Positions 53,603 through 62,526 are shown, counted from the first letter of the stretch. The stretch: DNA of 64,000 nt from Serripes groenlandicus (GCA_031761405.1 JASEVX010000001.1:202820390-202884389), one strand, 5' to 3'. Program-made: numbers and translations. The notes: generated by a model not told the origin, from the sequence alone.

Positions 53603-53724
53603 ACCTTGGTAGCAGAGACGCTGGTACTAGCCAAAACACATGGCTATGTGGAGAAGATAGAGAGCGAGTTAGAAGCGGAACTTGCACGTGATATCTCTGA
53701 TCCCCCAGAGGATAAACTTTTAAG
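53603..53724 (+). CDS. Probable internal exon, cytoplasmic-looking segment
   Basis: The acceptor TTTTTATATTTTCAG (ending 53602) and donor AAG|GTTTGT (GT at 53725) enclose 122 nt open in phase 0. The 40 residues are TLVAETLVLAKTHGYVEK, then IESELEAELARDISDPPEDK and LLR: an amphipathic, strongly acidic helix without Cys or sequons, unlike the repeats and unlike random translation. It ends in phase 2. The Hv1-like exon at 61912 lies downstream on the same strand and enters in phase 1. If they belong to one gene, at least one further exon lies between, which would have to carry S1. Acidic N-terminal tails precede S1 in Hv1 proteins, but that is only a positional argument. A family D element has inserted 15 bases after the donor. 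Confidence 0.52.
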
Positions 53725-53739
53725 GTTTGTTTTACTATA

Positions 53740-54003
53740 TGAGCCGTTCCCGCGAGAAAACCAACATTGTGGACTCTGCGTAAAGTATCGACCCGGATCA
53801 GCCTATACATGTCGCGCAGGCTTACCCGGACAAATACTTTTCGCCTCCTGTGGATTTTCTATTTCAGGAATCATTACTCTATACCTCTATCCACATGAGT
53901 CGGAATGTGTCGGCCCGGATTAACCTGCGCGGACTACGCATGCTGATCTGGGTCGATACATAACGCAGAGGCCATACTGTTGGTTTTCTCGCGGGATTGC
54001 TCA
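53740..54003 (+). mobile_element. Family D element directly behind an exon
   Basis: TGAGCCGTTCCCGCGAGAAA after TA at the left; CTCGCGGGATTGCTCA before TA at the right. The 121-codon frame at 53558-53923 combines the exon with this element. Confidence 0.88.
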
Positions 54004-54039
54004 TATGTGTTGTGTGGTGTCGCAGACTAACACTAAGGA

Positions 54040-54120
54040 TTGTTCTACCTTCGTTTGACCGTTCGTCCGTTCGTCCTTCCGTACGTCGGTCTGTCTGTCG
54101 GTATGTCTGTCCGTCACTTT
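54040..54120. repeat. CGTC/CTGT-rich short tandem sequence
   Basis: GTTCGTCCGTTCGTCCTTCC and GGTCTGTCTGTCGGTATG: irregular 4-bp units. Confidence 0.75.
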
Positions 54121-54259
54121 ACTGGTTGTTGGAAGTCGAGATAGGTGTTTCTACGAGTCCTCTTGTTTAATCTCCATATAAATTAAGCGTTTAGCTGAAA
54201 TGGCATTTCTAGAGCAGTCTTCTTTCAGAACATCCAATAGAAGGCTCCTGTAAATTTAA

Positions 54260-54473
54260 CCCTTTCCCTCGTAAAGACGCCTTCTGACGCCTCTGCAGCA
54301 GACGGCTTTTTGAAAACAAAGTGACAAAAGAAGAAATTGCTCAAAACAATGTTTTCCACAATGTTTTCCACTTTTAGTCATAGGTTATCCATTCAATTAA
54401 AGAGATTTTCCATTTTTTTGACAAAATATGTTCAAAGTCGTCTGCTGCAGAATTGTCGTATGAGGGGAAAAGG
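54260..54473 (+). mobile_element. Family A element, hairpin partly deleted
   Basis: TTAA at 54256-54259 and 54474-54477; CCCTTTCCCTCGTAAAGACG and TATGAGGGGAAAAGG. One arm of the stem is replaced by a repeated ATGTTTTCCACA. Confidence 0.9.
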
Positions 54474-54544
54474 TTAAATAGTTATGGCGACATGAACTCA
54501 CTTCAGTTATAAATATATAATCATGTCAGCCAATTGGGGTTTGT

Positions 54545-55035
54545 TTGTTTGGTATACTGCGTCGCTTTCAACAATATTCCAGTCATATAACGGCTGTTTC
54601 TGGTTCGGTAATTGAACAGCACTACTGGACTATTTATCCTGGCACCAGAGATCCCATCTTCGGTACCCAGGCTTTTCATAAAATATATGATACCCTGGGC
54701 AAATTGGCTAGCGAAACTTCGTAAAGCATGCACCACTACACTGTTCTTTTCGTATCGCATGAGCTTTGTGTCTTGCGGCCAATCAAGCAGCTGCATTTCA
54801 CCTCATAAATTATTCATAAGTACGAGACGTTTACAGCCAATTTGCCCAGGGTATCATATATTGTATGAATAGCCTGGGTACCGAGGATGCAGAGATCCAG
54901 AGTCGTTATCCTAACCCCTTAATCTCGAGCACCCAATGCTGTACATCCATTACTTCAAGTATTGTGTACGACCCGGCCGGGGATAACCCTCGACATACTG
55001 CACCCGAGGTCGACAATTAAGCAATGTGCCACCGA
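54545..55035 (-). mobile_element. SINE type i, inverted, split by a family F element
   Basis: Left part CGCTTTCAACAATATTCCAG, GAACAGCACTACTGGAC, TTATCCTGGCACCAGAG. Right part TAATCTCGAGCACCCAATGC, GTGTACGACCCGGCCGGGG (inverted box B) and TGCACCCGAGGTCG. The F element lies between. Confidence 0.8.
54655..54889. mobile_element. Family F element, 235 bp, perfect 9-bp target duplication
   Basis: CAGAGATCC at 54646-54654 and 54890-54898. Inverted ends CATCTTCGGTACCCAGGC and GCCTGGGTACCGAGGATG, with similarity continuing through ATATATGATACCCTGGGC and CAAATTGGC (about 55 bp in all). A 9-bp duplication and long inverted ends fit a Mutator-like MITE. The 70-bp copy at 16470-16539 has the same ends. 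Confidence 0.88.
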
Positions 55036-55082
55036 GGAAGTCGTCAATCGACAAGTGTTCTTATTGCGCTTATGAGTATTGA

Positions 55083-55247
55083 TTGATTGATTGATTGATT
55101 GGGGTTTAACGCCGTTTTTAACAATTTCTCAGTTATATCACGGCGGCCAGTTCACCTACTCATGCATTTCCTGGTTTTCTCACACCAGTACTCCACACAA
55201 CAATCTTCCAAAGCAACTGGCTGCTTTTCCACATAGACTTAGCCCAT
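55083..55247 (-). mobile_element. SINE type ii, 5'-truncated, with 15-bp target duplication
   Basis: GCTTATGAGTATTGA at 55068-55082 and 55248-55262 flanks the element exactly. It reads (TTGA)n, GGGGTTTAACGCCGTTTTT, CACGGCGGCCAGTTCACC, CAGTACTCCACACAACAATC, CAACTGGCTGCTTTTCC. The 5' truncation, the tail on one side and the duplication show target-primed reverse transcription. Confidence 0.92.
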
Positions 55248-55384
55248 GCTTATGAGTATTGAAGGCCCAGCGTATCTTGAGCATATATACACAGTCTAAC
55301 AAGACCATTACTCTTCCTGTCCGCCTACTATATAAAGAGACACATATGTCATTTCTGGCAAAGAACTGAAGGTGTATCACTATA

Positions 55385-55647
55385 TGAGCCGTCCCGCGAG
55401 AAAACCAGCAGTGTGGACTCTGCGTAAAGTATCGAACCGGATCAGCTGAAGCATGCCGCGAGGGCTTACCCGGGTAGACATTTTTCGCTTCTTGCGGATT
55501 TTCTGTTTCAGGAATCATTACTCTATACCTCTATCCTCCTGAGACGGAATGTGTCGGCCCCGATCAGTCTGCGCGGACTGCACTTGCTGATTTGGGTCGA
55601 TACATTACGCAGAGGCCATACTGTTGGTTTTCTAGCGGGACGGACCA
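55385..55647 (+). mobile_element. Family D element
   Basis: TGAGCCGTCCCGCGAG after TA; the right end TTTTCTAGCGGGACGGACCA is mutated (C to A gives AG, and CTC became ACC), then TA. Confidence 0.87.
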
Positions 55648-55770
55648 TATGTGCTACTTAAACGGGAGATGCAAACAGATGAATTAACGCCAGACGCGGT
55701 TCATAGTATAATGTCTTATTGGAATCGTCCTTCAACTCCACAGCAGATGACATTTCTAGTTTATCTAGGA
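55635..55770 (+). CDS. Doubtful exon-like open frame beside a family D end
   Basis: From the TTTTCTAG at the right end of the family D element, one frame stays open to a TAA at about 55770. The residues are YVLLKREMQTDELTPDAVH, then SIMSYWNRPSTPQQM and TFLVYLGK. They look protein-like (a helical acidic segment with a Trp). A mutation in the transposon end creates the AG of a possible acceptor. No good donor is visible, and the phase does not follow from the exon at 53603. It could be an old coding remnant or chance. Confidence 0.25.
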
Positions 55771-55909
55771 AAATAATTATAATTATGGACAATATTTTCA
55801 CATTCAATGAATGTCTCAAACTACCGATAGGTCGAACATATATATATAGTGTGTACATTGCAAGTTCAAGAAGGCGAGGTTTGACTTCATCGACTATCGA
55901 AATGAGTTG

Positions 55910-56022
55910 AAATCATTGTGTCGAGAGAATAAATTGTTCATCATGCGCAATTTCTCAATTTGTCACAGTGGTTGTCGTCTGCTGAAGAAACGTCAAAATT
56001 CGTCTGCATGTGGAAAAAGGTA
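55910..56022 (-). mobile_element. Family A remnant
   Basis: GTTGAAATCATTGTGTCGAG, TTGTTCATCATGCGCAATTT, GTCGTCTGCTGAAGAAACG, GCATGTGGAAAAAGG. Confidence 0.6.
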
Positions 56023-56074
56023 TGACACATCTGAAGATGGGTCTAACAACGGCTCACTCAAAAGTAGACAACGA

Positions 56075-56370
56075 GCCCCGGTAGCTCGGTCGGTAGCCGC
56101 GCGGGCTGTCAACCCCGAGGCTTAGAGTGCAAGCTTCAAATCGGTGAAAATCTAACCGACGTCTGTCAAAAGTCAATGAGACAAACGGCATTTGTATTTA
56201 ATCAATCGGCTGAAAGTCTTTGTTGTAAAGAAGCCAGTTGCTTTGAAAGACATCTGGAGTGCTGGTGTGAGAAAGCCAGGAAATACGTGGGTAGGTGAAT
56301 TGGCCGCCGTGATATGAAAAAAAAAAGAAATTAAAAACGGCGTTTAACCTGAATCAATCAATCAGACACA
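56075..56370 (+). mobile_element. tRNA-derived SINE, type ii
   Basis: CCGGTAGCTCGGTCGGTAGC, GCGGGCTGTCAACCCCGAGG, a decayed box B, AAGCCAGTTGCTTTGAAAG, GTGCTGGTGTGAGAAAGCC, TTGGCCGCCGTGATATG, tail TGAATCAATCAATC. Confidence 0.83.
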
Positions 56371-56693
56371 AATTGGCTGTACAATTTCATCCTGATTGCA
56401 TGCGATCTGCGTAAGTAATGCGTGCATCTTATCAATTGTATCTTCTAAATGAGCAGTTTACTGCACGATCGAGCAATAATCGTGTTCATGAATATTCCGT
56501 ATCTTCCATGGAAAGATCCATCCTGGAGTCGCGTAATATCATATATGTCTACATTGGTCTACATTCGTGTCTTTATAGCCATTTGAATCATTTATGAATT
56601 GGTAATTGAGCGCGCTACTCTAGGGACACAAATCTGTCTGAGCAGTGTATGCATGTGGACGCTTGATGTGATGCCAAGTTCGGGATTATTTAA

Positions 56694-56914
56694 CCCTTTC
56701 CCTCATATAGACGCTTTCTGACGCCTCTGCAGCAGACGGCTTTTTGAAGACATAGTGACAAAAGAAGAAATTGCACAAAACGTGCAATTTCTCCTTTTGC
56801 CACAATGTTTTCCAGTTGTTGTCATAGGTCATCCATTCAATTATGGAGATTTTCTATTTTTTGACAAAATACGTTCAAAGTCGTCTGCTGCAGAATTGTC
56901 GTATGAGGGAAAGG
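56694..56914 (+). mobile_element. Family A element, nearly consensus
   Basis: TTAA at 56690-56693 (TTAT at the right); CCCTTTCCCTCATATAGACG and CGTATGAGGGAAAGGG; stem GAAATTGCACAAAACGTGCA. Confidence 0.92.
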
Positions 56915-57059
56915 GTTATGACCCTTTATCGTCTGGCGCGTTTCTTATATTTAAGATGACTATAAGGCATGCCGCTGTATGTAGATGTGTTTTTGTTATA
57001 CCGGTTTAACAAGTTAGTCAGTTCAAAATGGCAGTAAAAGAAAAAGAAATGTTTAGAAA

Positions 57060-57248
57060 AACCTTTCCCACATACGAAAAACCTGCAGCATACAACTGAT
57101 CTAGGCAACAATTTAGAAACAATCTTTAAAATATATAAATGAAAGTATAATGATTGAATAGTGTTCAAAATATTTTGTCAAAAGAGGCAATTTCTCCTTT
57201 GGCCAAAGGGTTTTCAAAGATCGTCTGCTTCAGAGGCGTCAGAAAATT
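57060..57248 (-). mobile_element. Family A element cut by a family D element
   Basis: AACCTTTCCCACATACG, CTGCAGCATACAAC, ATTTCTCCTTTGGCC and CGTCTGCTTCAGAGGCGTCA. The terminus is replaced by the family D copy. Confidence 0.65.
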
Positions 57249-57249
57249 A

Positions 57250-57509
57250 ACCGTCCCGCGAGAAAACCATCATGATGGCTTCTGCGTAATGTATCGACTC
57301 AGATCAGCCTGCACAGTCCGCGCAAACTGATCAGGGCCGACACATTCCGTCTCATGGGAACAGAGGTATAGAGTAATTATTCCTGAAACAGAAAATCCAC
57401 AGGAGGCAAACAGTGTTTACCCGGGTTCGCCTACGCTGCATGACTATGCTGATCCCGGTCGATACATTACGCAGAGTAAATACTGTTGGTATTCTCGCGG
57501 GACGGCTTA
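57250..57509 (-). mobile_element. Family D element
   Basis: ACCGTCCCGCGAGAAAACC at the left and ATTCTCGCGGGACGGCTT at the right; TTCCTGAAACAGAAAATCC inside. Confidence 0.85.
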
Positions 57510-57630
57510 AATGGTCTGTTTGTTGAATGGTTAATAATGGCGAGGCACCTTAAACACTGCATTTATCACTCCGTATGACCTGGAAGTGTCCAAAAGTTTA
57601 ACATCAAGACCGTCCAAAACCACGTGAGAT

Positions 57631-57883
57631 CGAGGGCTTGGTGTGAAACAGTTGTAACTAAAATCGGTATTTTTTTACCAAGTTTAATCACCAGGCCATA
57701 AAGTCTTTATAGGCGTTAAATCAATTTATTTCTTGGTAAACAATGGAAATTTAGGTGCCATTGCTCGTTCTGAGCAATGGTACCTAAATTTGCATTTTTT
57801 ACAAAGGGGTCAAAATTGATTGCCCCTAAACGAGGGTTTTCAAAATAGGTTTTTAGTTACAACCGTTTTACGCCAAGCCCTCT
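57631..57883 (+). mobile_element. Family C element with 4-bp flank match
   Basis: AGAT at 57627-57630 and 57884-57887. Ends CGAGGGCTTGGTGTGAAAC and TTACGCCAAGCCCTCT. Central palindrome AGGTGCCATTGCTCGTTCTG is paired apart from one change. Confidence 0.9.
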
Positions 57884-57889
57884 AGATGC

Positions 57890-58845
57890 ATTCAGTGCAT
57901 AATTTGCAAATTCAATTGCTAAAATGTAATAACCTGCTAAATGAAGGAAATTCAATAGCACCATTCAAATTGAGACATTTTGATTAGAAAATATTACAGA
58001 TTATCGATGACTAATCATATTTGGGGCGCCATATTGCATCGCTTCTTGATTTATATGATAATATCCGGTTGCATGGGGGCATCAAGGGAAATAAATTCAT
58101 TTGTCAATGTTTAATGTAATATTTTGAAATGGCGTTCAAACAAATCAATAAAAAAAATATTCTTTAAATGTTCTGCCAATTCAAAGTAGGGAATAGTAGT
58201 TTGCAGCGTGTTGTTGTTGTTGTTGTTGTTGCTGCTGTCGTCGATGGGGTTGGCGGTTATTCATGTTTGGGAGAATGCAAAATGATGTAATTTCAAATTA
58301 GAACGGGATTGTCTAAAATTAAAATTTCTCAAATGTGTGTTCATAAAGAGAATTAGATCAAACGCAATTACGAACTTGATACAAAATGCATCATCATATT
58401 ATTTATTCTATCAATAAAAGCAAAGCAATAGTCACCGTGTAATGAAAGCATAACTATATAGTTCAACAGTGTGTCTTTATCATATTTTAGTTGAATGCGT
58501 ATATCCTGCGTCGATGCTCTGTACGCTCACATCACATATCACAAGAGTATTTACGCAGAATGAAGTTAAGAAATGTCAGAGTTGTTTCCCTACCATCTCT
58601 GGAAAATCCAGCATTTGTTTCAAAATATTGATATGGCAATCTGAACGCCATTATATTACAAGGACTATCTTTATGTACAGGTATAATAATGTTGATATAA
58701 TATTGTGCCCGACTTGTCATTTAATATTGAGTTGGATTGGGTTATGTTTTATCGACTTGTGCCATATAATATTAAGTTGTGTTGGGTTATGTTATGGTAT
58801 TTTATATTGAGTTGGGTTGAGCTATAGTTTATATCATTTCAAATT
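57890..58845. other. Non-coding, with a GTT microsatellite and doubtful frames
   Basis: (GTT)7 at 58208-58230 grades into GCTGCTGTCGTCG. After a good acceptor-like TTTATCATATTTTAG at about 58490 two frames stay open for 47 codons or more, ending at a TGA or at TACAG|GTATAA. Neither is convincing enough to call an exon. TTGGGTTGGGTTA-type words at 58730-58860 lead into the next array. Confidence 0.4.
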
Positions 58846-58860
58846 GGGTTGGGTTAAGTT

Positions 58861-59311
58861 ATGTGTGATGTTATTTCAGGTGGAGGCGGAAAGGTGATAC
58901 GATATTTAAAAGTAAGCATATAGTTAGGTTAAGTCATGTGTGATGTTATTTCAGGTGGAGGCGGAAAGGTGATACGATATTTAAAAGTTATGTGTGATGT
59001 TATTTCAGGTGGAGGCGGAAAGGTGATACGATATTTAAAAGTTATGTGTGATGTTATTTCAGGTGGAGGCGGAAAGGTGATACGATATTTAACAATTATG
59101 TATTATGTTATTTTAGGTGGAGGCGGAAAGGTGATACGATATTTAAAAGTTATGTGTGATGTTATTTCAGGTGGAGGCGGAAAGGTGATACGATATTTAA
59201 AAGTTATGTGTGATGTTATTTCAGGTGGAGGCGGAAAGGTGATACGATATTTAAAAGTTATGTGTGATGTTATTTCAGGTGGAGGCGGAAAGGTGATACG
59301 ATATTTAAAAG
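58861..59311. repeat. 54-bp tandem repeat, 8 units
   Basis: ATGTGTGATGTTATTTCAGG begins units at 58861, 58936, 58990, 59044, 59098, 59152, 59206 and 59260. The spacing is 54 bp apart from the first (75 bp). Most units are identical. Each has TTATTTCAG followed by GTGGAGGCGGAAAGGTGATA and CGATATTTAAAAGT. The first and last units continue with GTAAGCATA and GTAAACATA. As 54 is divisible by three, a 130-codon + frame reads the 18-residue period with SGGGGKVIRYLK. Confidence 0.95.
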
Positions 59312-59452
59312 TAAACATATCCTTCTGACTGTCGTTATTCTATGTGTGTTGGATTGTGCCTTAGTACTCGGGGAGCTCGCCCTAGACTTGTATAAAGTAA
59401 AAGGTGAGTAAGTCACTCGATCAGGGTAAACACTGGTCTGTAAAACGTGATA

Positions 59453-59716
59453 AGAGCCGTCCCGCGATAAAACCAACAGTGTGGATTCTGCGTTAAGTGT
59501 CGACCCGGATTAGCCTATGCATGCCGCGCAGGCTTGCCCAGATAGACATATTTCGCTTCATGTGGAATTTCTGTTTTGGGAAATATTACTCTATACCTAT
59601 ATCCCCCCTGAGACGGAATGTGTCGGCCAGGGTCAGTCTTCGCGGACTGCGCATGCTGATCTGGCTCGATACATTACGCAGATGCCATAATGTTGGTGCT
59701 CTTGCGCGACGGCTCA
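59453..59716 (+). mobile_element. Family D element
   Basis: TA at 59451-59452 and 59717-59718; AGAGCCGTCCCGCGATAAAA and CTCTTGCGCGACGGCTCA. Confidence 0.88.
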
Positions 59717-59745
59717 TATAGTTAAAACAATGAGGAAAATGTTAA

Positions 59746-59959
59746 CCCTTTCCCATATGCAACAAATATGCAGCAGACGACATGGAAAATCATCTTGAGA
59801 AAAATTTGTAAAATCTCTTTACACAAAAGTTTAGTTTTGAAATAAAGTTGTGGCAAAAGGAGAAATTGCTCTTGTAGATCAATATCTTCATTTGCCACAC
59901 TGTTTTTTATTTAGTCGTCTGCTGCAGATACGTTATATAGCGTTTATATGTGGGAAAGG
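59746..59959 (-). mobile_element. Family A element, complete
   Basis: TTAA at 59742-59745 and 59960-59963; CCCTTTCCCATATGC and ATATGTGGGAAAGG. The stem is decayed (AAATTGCTCTTGTAGATCAA). Confidence 0.88.
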
Positions 59960-60094
59960 TTAACCATTTATATGATATAATATTTATAGAAACGTCTACT
60001 CTAAAAACTTCTGGGGAAACAGATATTACATTAAACAACCTCGAATACTAATTAACACATATTGATATTGTTTGAAATAACTTGGTTTTATTAC

Positions 60095-61320
60095 GCCTCG
60101 AAGGTGAAGTGGTAGAGGTCGCAGGTTCGATCCCAGGTCGGGTCAGACTAAATTGTATGAAATGGTAATGATGGCAATCCCTCCGTGTTGTCCATGAGTA
60201 CGACTGACTCGTTTGTGACAGGGTAAATGGACCAGGAGTACTTACAAGTTACCCAAGAAACCCCTTGATATAACTGAAAAAGTGTCGATAACGGCGTAAA
60301 TTACCGAACTTACAAAGTATGCCTTAGTTCTCTGGTTGCACAGACCAAAAACTATGAAATGGTCATATTGAATTTTCCCTAGCATTATGACTGACAGAAT
60401 CAATTGACCAGTTAAACTGGGTCTTACCAAAAAAACGTCTTGATAAAACTGCAAAAAATGTTGATTGCGGCATAAGACACCAAACTAACAAAGTATGCCT
60501 TAGTTTTCTGGTTAAACATGCCAAATTCTATAAAATAGTAAAAATGGCTTTTCATCTATGGTGCTCAGGAGTGTGGGCATAGCATGACGACTGACTCGCA
60601 AGTGACAGATTAAATTGACCGGTTTAACTGGCATCTTAACCAACAAAACGCCTTGATAAAACTGTTGATTGCGGCGTTAAAAGTATGGCTTGATTTTCAG
60701 GATACAATTGCCAAATACTATAGAATAGTAATAATGGCTTTCCCTCCATGGATTTCATGGGTGTAGGGGATGAGCATTGCGACTGACTCGTTTGTGACAG
60801 GCTAAATGAAGCAGTTAGTACTAGCAACTTACCCAAGAAACGGATTGATATAACTGCAAAAGTGTTGAATGTGGCGTATACACCGTACTATTAAAAGAGT
60901 GGCTTACTTTTCTGGACACACAGGCCAATTACTATACAGTGGTAAAATAATGGTAATGCTGGCTATTCCGCTGTGGCCTTACGGATTGTGGAATAGCATT
61001 ACGACTGACTCGCTTAAGACGGGATTAATGGACCAATAGATCTGAAAACTTATCCAGAAAACGGCTTAATATAACTGCAACAATTGATGAATTCTACGTG
61101 AAACGCCACACTATCAAGTATAACTTAATTTAAAATACTATAAAACTAGTAATAATGGCTTTCATGAGTGTGTGGCTACAAGCATTACGACTGACTGGTT
61201 TGTGACAGGATAAATGGACCGGTAGTACTGACAACTTACCCAGGAAACGGCTTAATATTACTGCAAAATGTGTTGATTGTGGCGTAAACCCACCATACTA
61301 ACAAATCATGTCTTAGTTCT
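60095..61320 (+). repeat. SINE-derived tandem array: one head, six bodies
   Basis: A type i SINE head (GAAGGTGAAGTGGTAGAGGT, box B GCAGGTTCGATCCCAGGTCG) is followed by its body. That body then recurs without a head: the block with CGACTGACTCG, GTGACAGG, TAAATGGACC, CTTACCCA, AACG, TTGATATAACTG and GCGTAA is found at about 60191, 60389, 60591, 60780, 61004 and 61189. The period is about 185-225 bp. Units are diverged from each other, so the array is old. I read it as a SINE body turned into a satellite. Confidence 0.82.
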
Positions 61321-61332
61321 CTGTGTCAAAAG

Positions 61333-61412
61333 GAGATGCAACCAGTCTGGGGCTCGAACCCGGTTGCTTTCAGGACAAATATTCTACCGAATGATCAATC
61401 GGGCGGCTTACA
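61333..61412 (-). mobile_element. tRNA-like sequence, SINE head or tRNA pseudogene
   Basis: On the minus strand, a box A-like ATTCGGTAGAATATTTG is followed by box B CCGGGTTCGAGCCCC. The ends do not pair as an acceptor stem, so I do not call a functional tRNA gene. Confidence 0.5.
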
Positions 61413-61504
61413 TGTAATCTCCCCAACGGTGCCCAAACGTTCGGACCACGACATCTGCATGCACTAGCTTAGCGATTGCATGTACATTAACACTTTTCGA
61501 CGTA

Positions 61505-61581
61505 GAAGCAAATCCATTTCTCCTTTTACCATCTTGTTTTCAAAAGTCATCTGCTGCAGGCAGAGTCGTCAGACAGCGTCT
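61505..61581 (-). mobile_element. Family A right-end fragment, interrupted by family C
   Basis: ATTTCTCCTTTTACCATC, GTCATCTGCTGCAGGC, GTCGTCAGACAGCGTCT, then the family C element. Confidence 0.6.
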
Positions 61582-61828
61582 CGAGAGCTTGGCGTGAAAC
61601 GGTTGTAACTCAAAACATATTTTGAAAACCCTGGTTTAGGGGCAATTTTGACCCCTTTGTAAACAATGTAAATTTAGGTGCCATTGCTCAAAACGAGCAA
61701 TGGCACCTAAATTTGCATTGTTTACCAAGAAAAATGATTTAACGCTTATAAAGAATTTGTGGCGAGGTGATTAACCTTGGTAAAAAAAATACCAATTTTA
61801 GTTACAACCGTTTCACGCCAAGCCCTCG
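61582..61828 (-). mobile_element. Family C element with perfect 4-bp flank match
   Basis: GTCT at 61578-61581 and 61829-61832. Ends CGAGAGCTTGGCGTGAAACG and CACGCCAAGCCCTCG. The palindrome AGGTGCCATTGCTCAAAACG is fully paired. It ends about 80 bases before the exon at 61912, so it is intronic. Confidence 0.93.
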
Positions 61829-61911
61829 GTCTGTGTGTGGAAAACAGTATATATATTCCATTTCACCTCAAGTGACTTACATGCATTTAACGTATTCATC
61901 TCTATTTACAG

Positions 61912-62306
61912 CAACACTTGCAAAGACAGATGAATTAACCAAAGCCACCCACGCGTTTGTGTCCAAGATGGGAGAACTACACCCAAATATTAACCATGAT
62001 TCCCCGTATGACATGTTTACAGTGTTGCTTAATTCCGTGTTTATATGGATAGACGATGCAAATAATACCCATCTGGCTGGCCCGCCATCGTCGATTCCTT
62101 GTTCGAATACCACGCAGGACATAAATAGTTATATAAATGCTGGTGGAGGTCATCTAGGTCGTGAAAACGGGACAGTGACCTTGACCTTACCTGGGTTTAC
62201 CGGCAGTAATTACGTCCAAGATGAACATGATCTCGAGATTGTCGGAAAGATTGCTCATATTTTCCATTATTTAAGTATTGCAATACTACTTATCATTCTG
62301 ATCGAG
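61912..62306 (+). CDS. Exon of a voltage-sensor protein resembling the Hv1 proton channel
   Basis: The exon is bounded by an acceptor CTCTATTTACAG and a donor GAG|GTGAGT, both near consensus, and is open over 131 codons (phase 1 in, phase 0 out). The first 105 or so residues are hydrophilic and contain three sequons (NNT, NTT, NGT), one Cys (IPCSN) and SVFIWIDDANN. The exon ends in a membrane helix, FHYLSIAILLIILIE. In human Hv1 the S2 helix has FHYMSITIL in the same place, with the Zn2+-binding His (H140) and, 13 residues on, the charge-transfer Glu (E153); both are present here. By that reading the exon is the S1-S2 extracellular loop plus most of S2, with the splice site right after the S2 Glu. 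The loop is much longer than in human Hv1; long S1-S2 loops are known from some mollusc Hv1 channels. S1, S3 and S4 are not in this exon and I did not find them in the window. Another voltage-sensor family (for example TMEM266-like) is possible. Confidence 0.68.
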
Positions 62307-62337
62307 GTGAGTACAACGTGTGTGTCAACACTGTCTT

Positions 62338-62516
62338 GCCAGGCTCTAAAACTATAAAACTTTAATCTGTATTCAGAATATGTGCTCAAGTATCCGATTG
62401 GTCAAAAGCAAATTCATTCTCGAAATTGACCAATCAGAAGTCGGATTTGGATCATGGAGTTCATTTCTTTTCTAAGCAAGGAGAACGTTTTGAGATTTTG
62501 TTTAGTTTCGGGCACT
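62338..62516. mobile_element. Family G element next to the Hv1-like exon
   Basis: CCAGGCTCTAAAACTATAAAAC at the left reads outwards as the inverted copy of TTTAGTTTCGGGCACTGG. GATTGGTCAAAAGC and GACCAATCAGAAGTC are facing CCAAT boxes. It starts 30 bases after the splice donor. Confidence 0.72.
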
Positions 62517-62526
62517 GGATTGCAAA

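Noticed and set aside
34658..57009. Recurring 60-90-codon frames with EEIAQN, FPLxVIGYPFNYxDF and KICSKSSAAELSYEGKG, which look like a protein family
   Set aside because: They occur only inside family A elements, in either orientation, and follow the element's DNA palindrome. They are translations of the MITE.
58469..58810. Exon after the TTTATCATATTTTAG acceptor
   Set aside because: Two frames are open, neither with convincing composition, and no strong donor or phase link to other exons was seen.
58936..59328. 130-codon frame with an 18-residue GGGGKVIRYLK repeat as a gene
   Set aside because: It arises from a 54-bp tandem array with identical units. It is reported as a repeat, with the exon idea kept as a weak finding.
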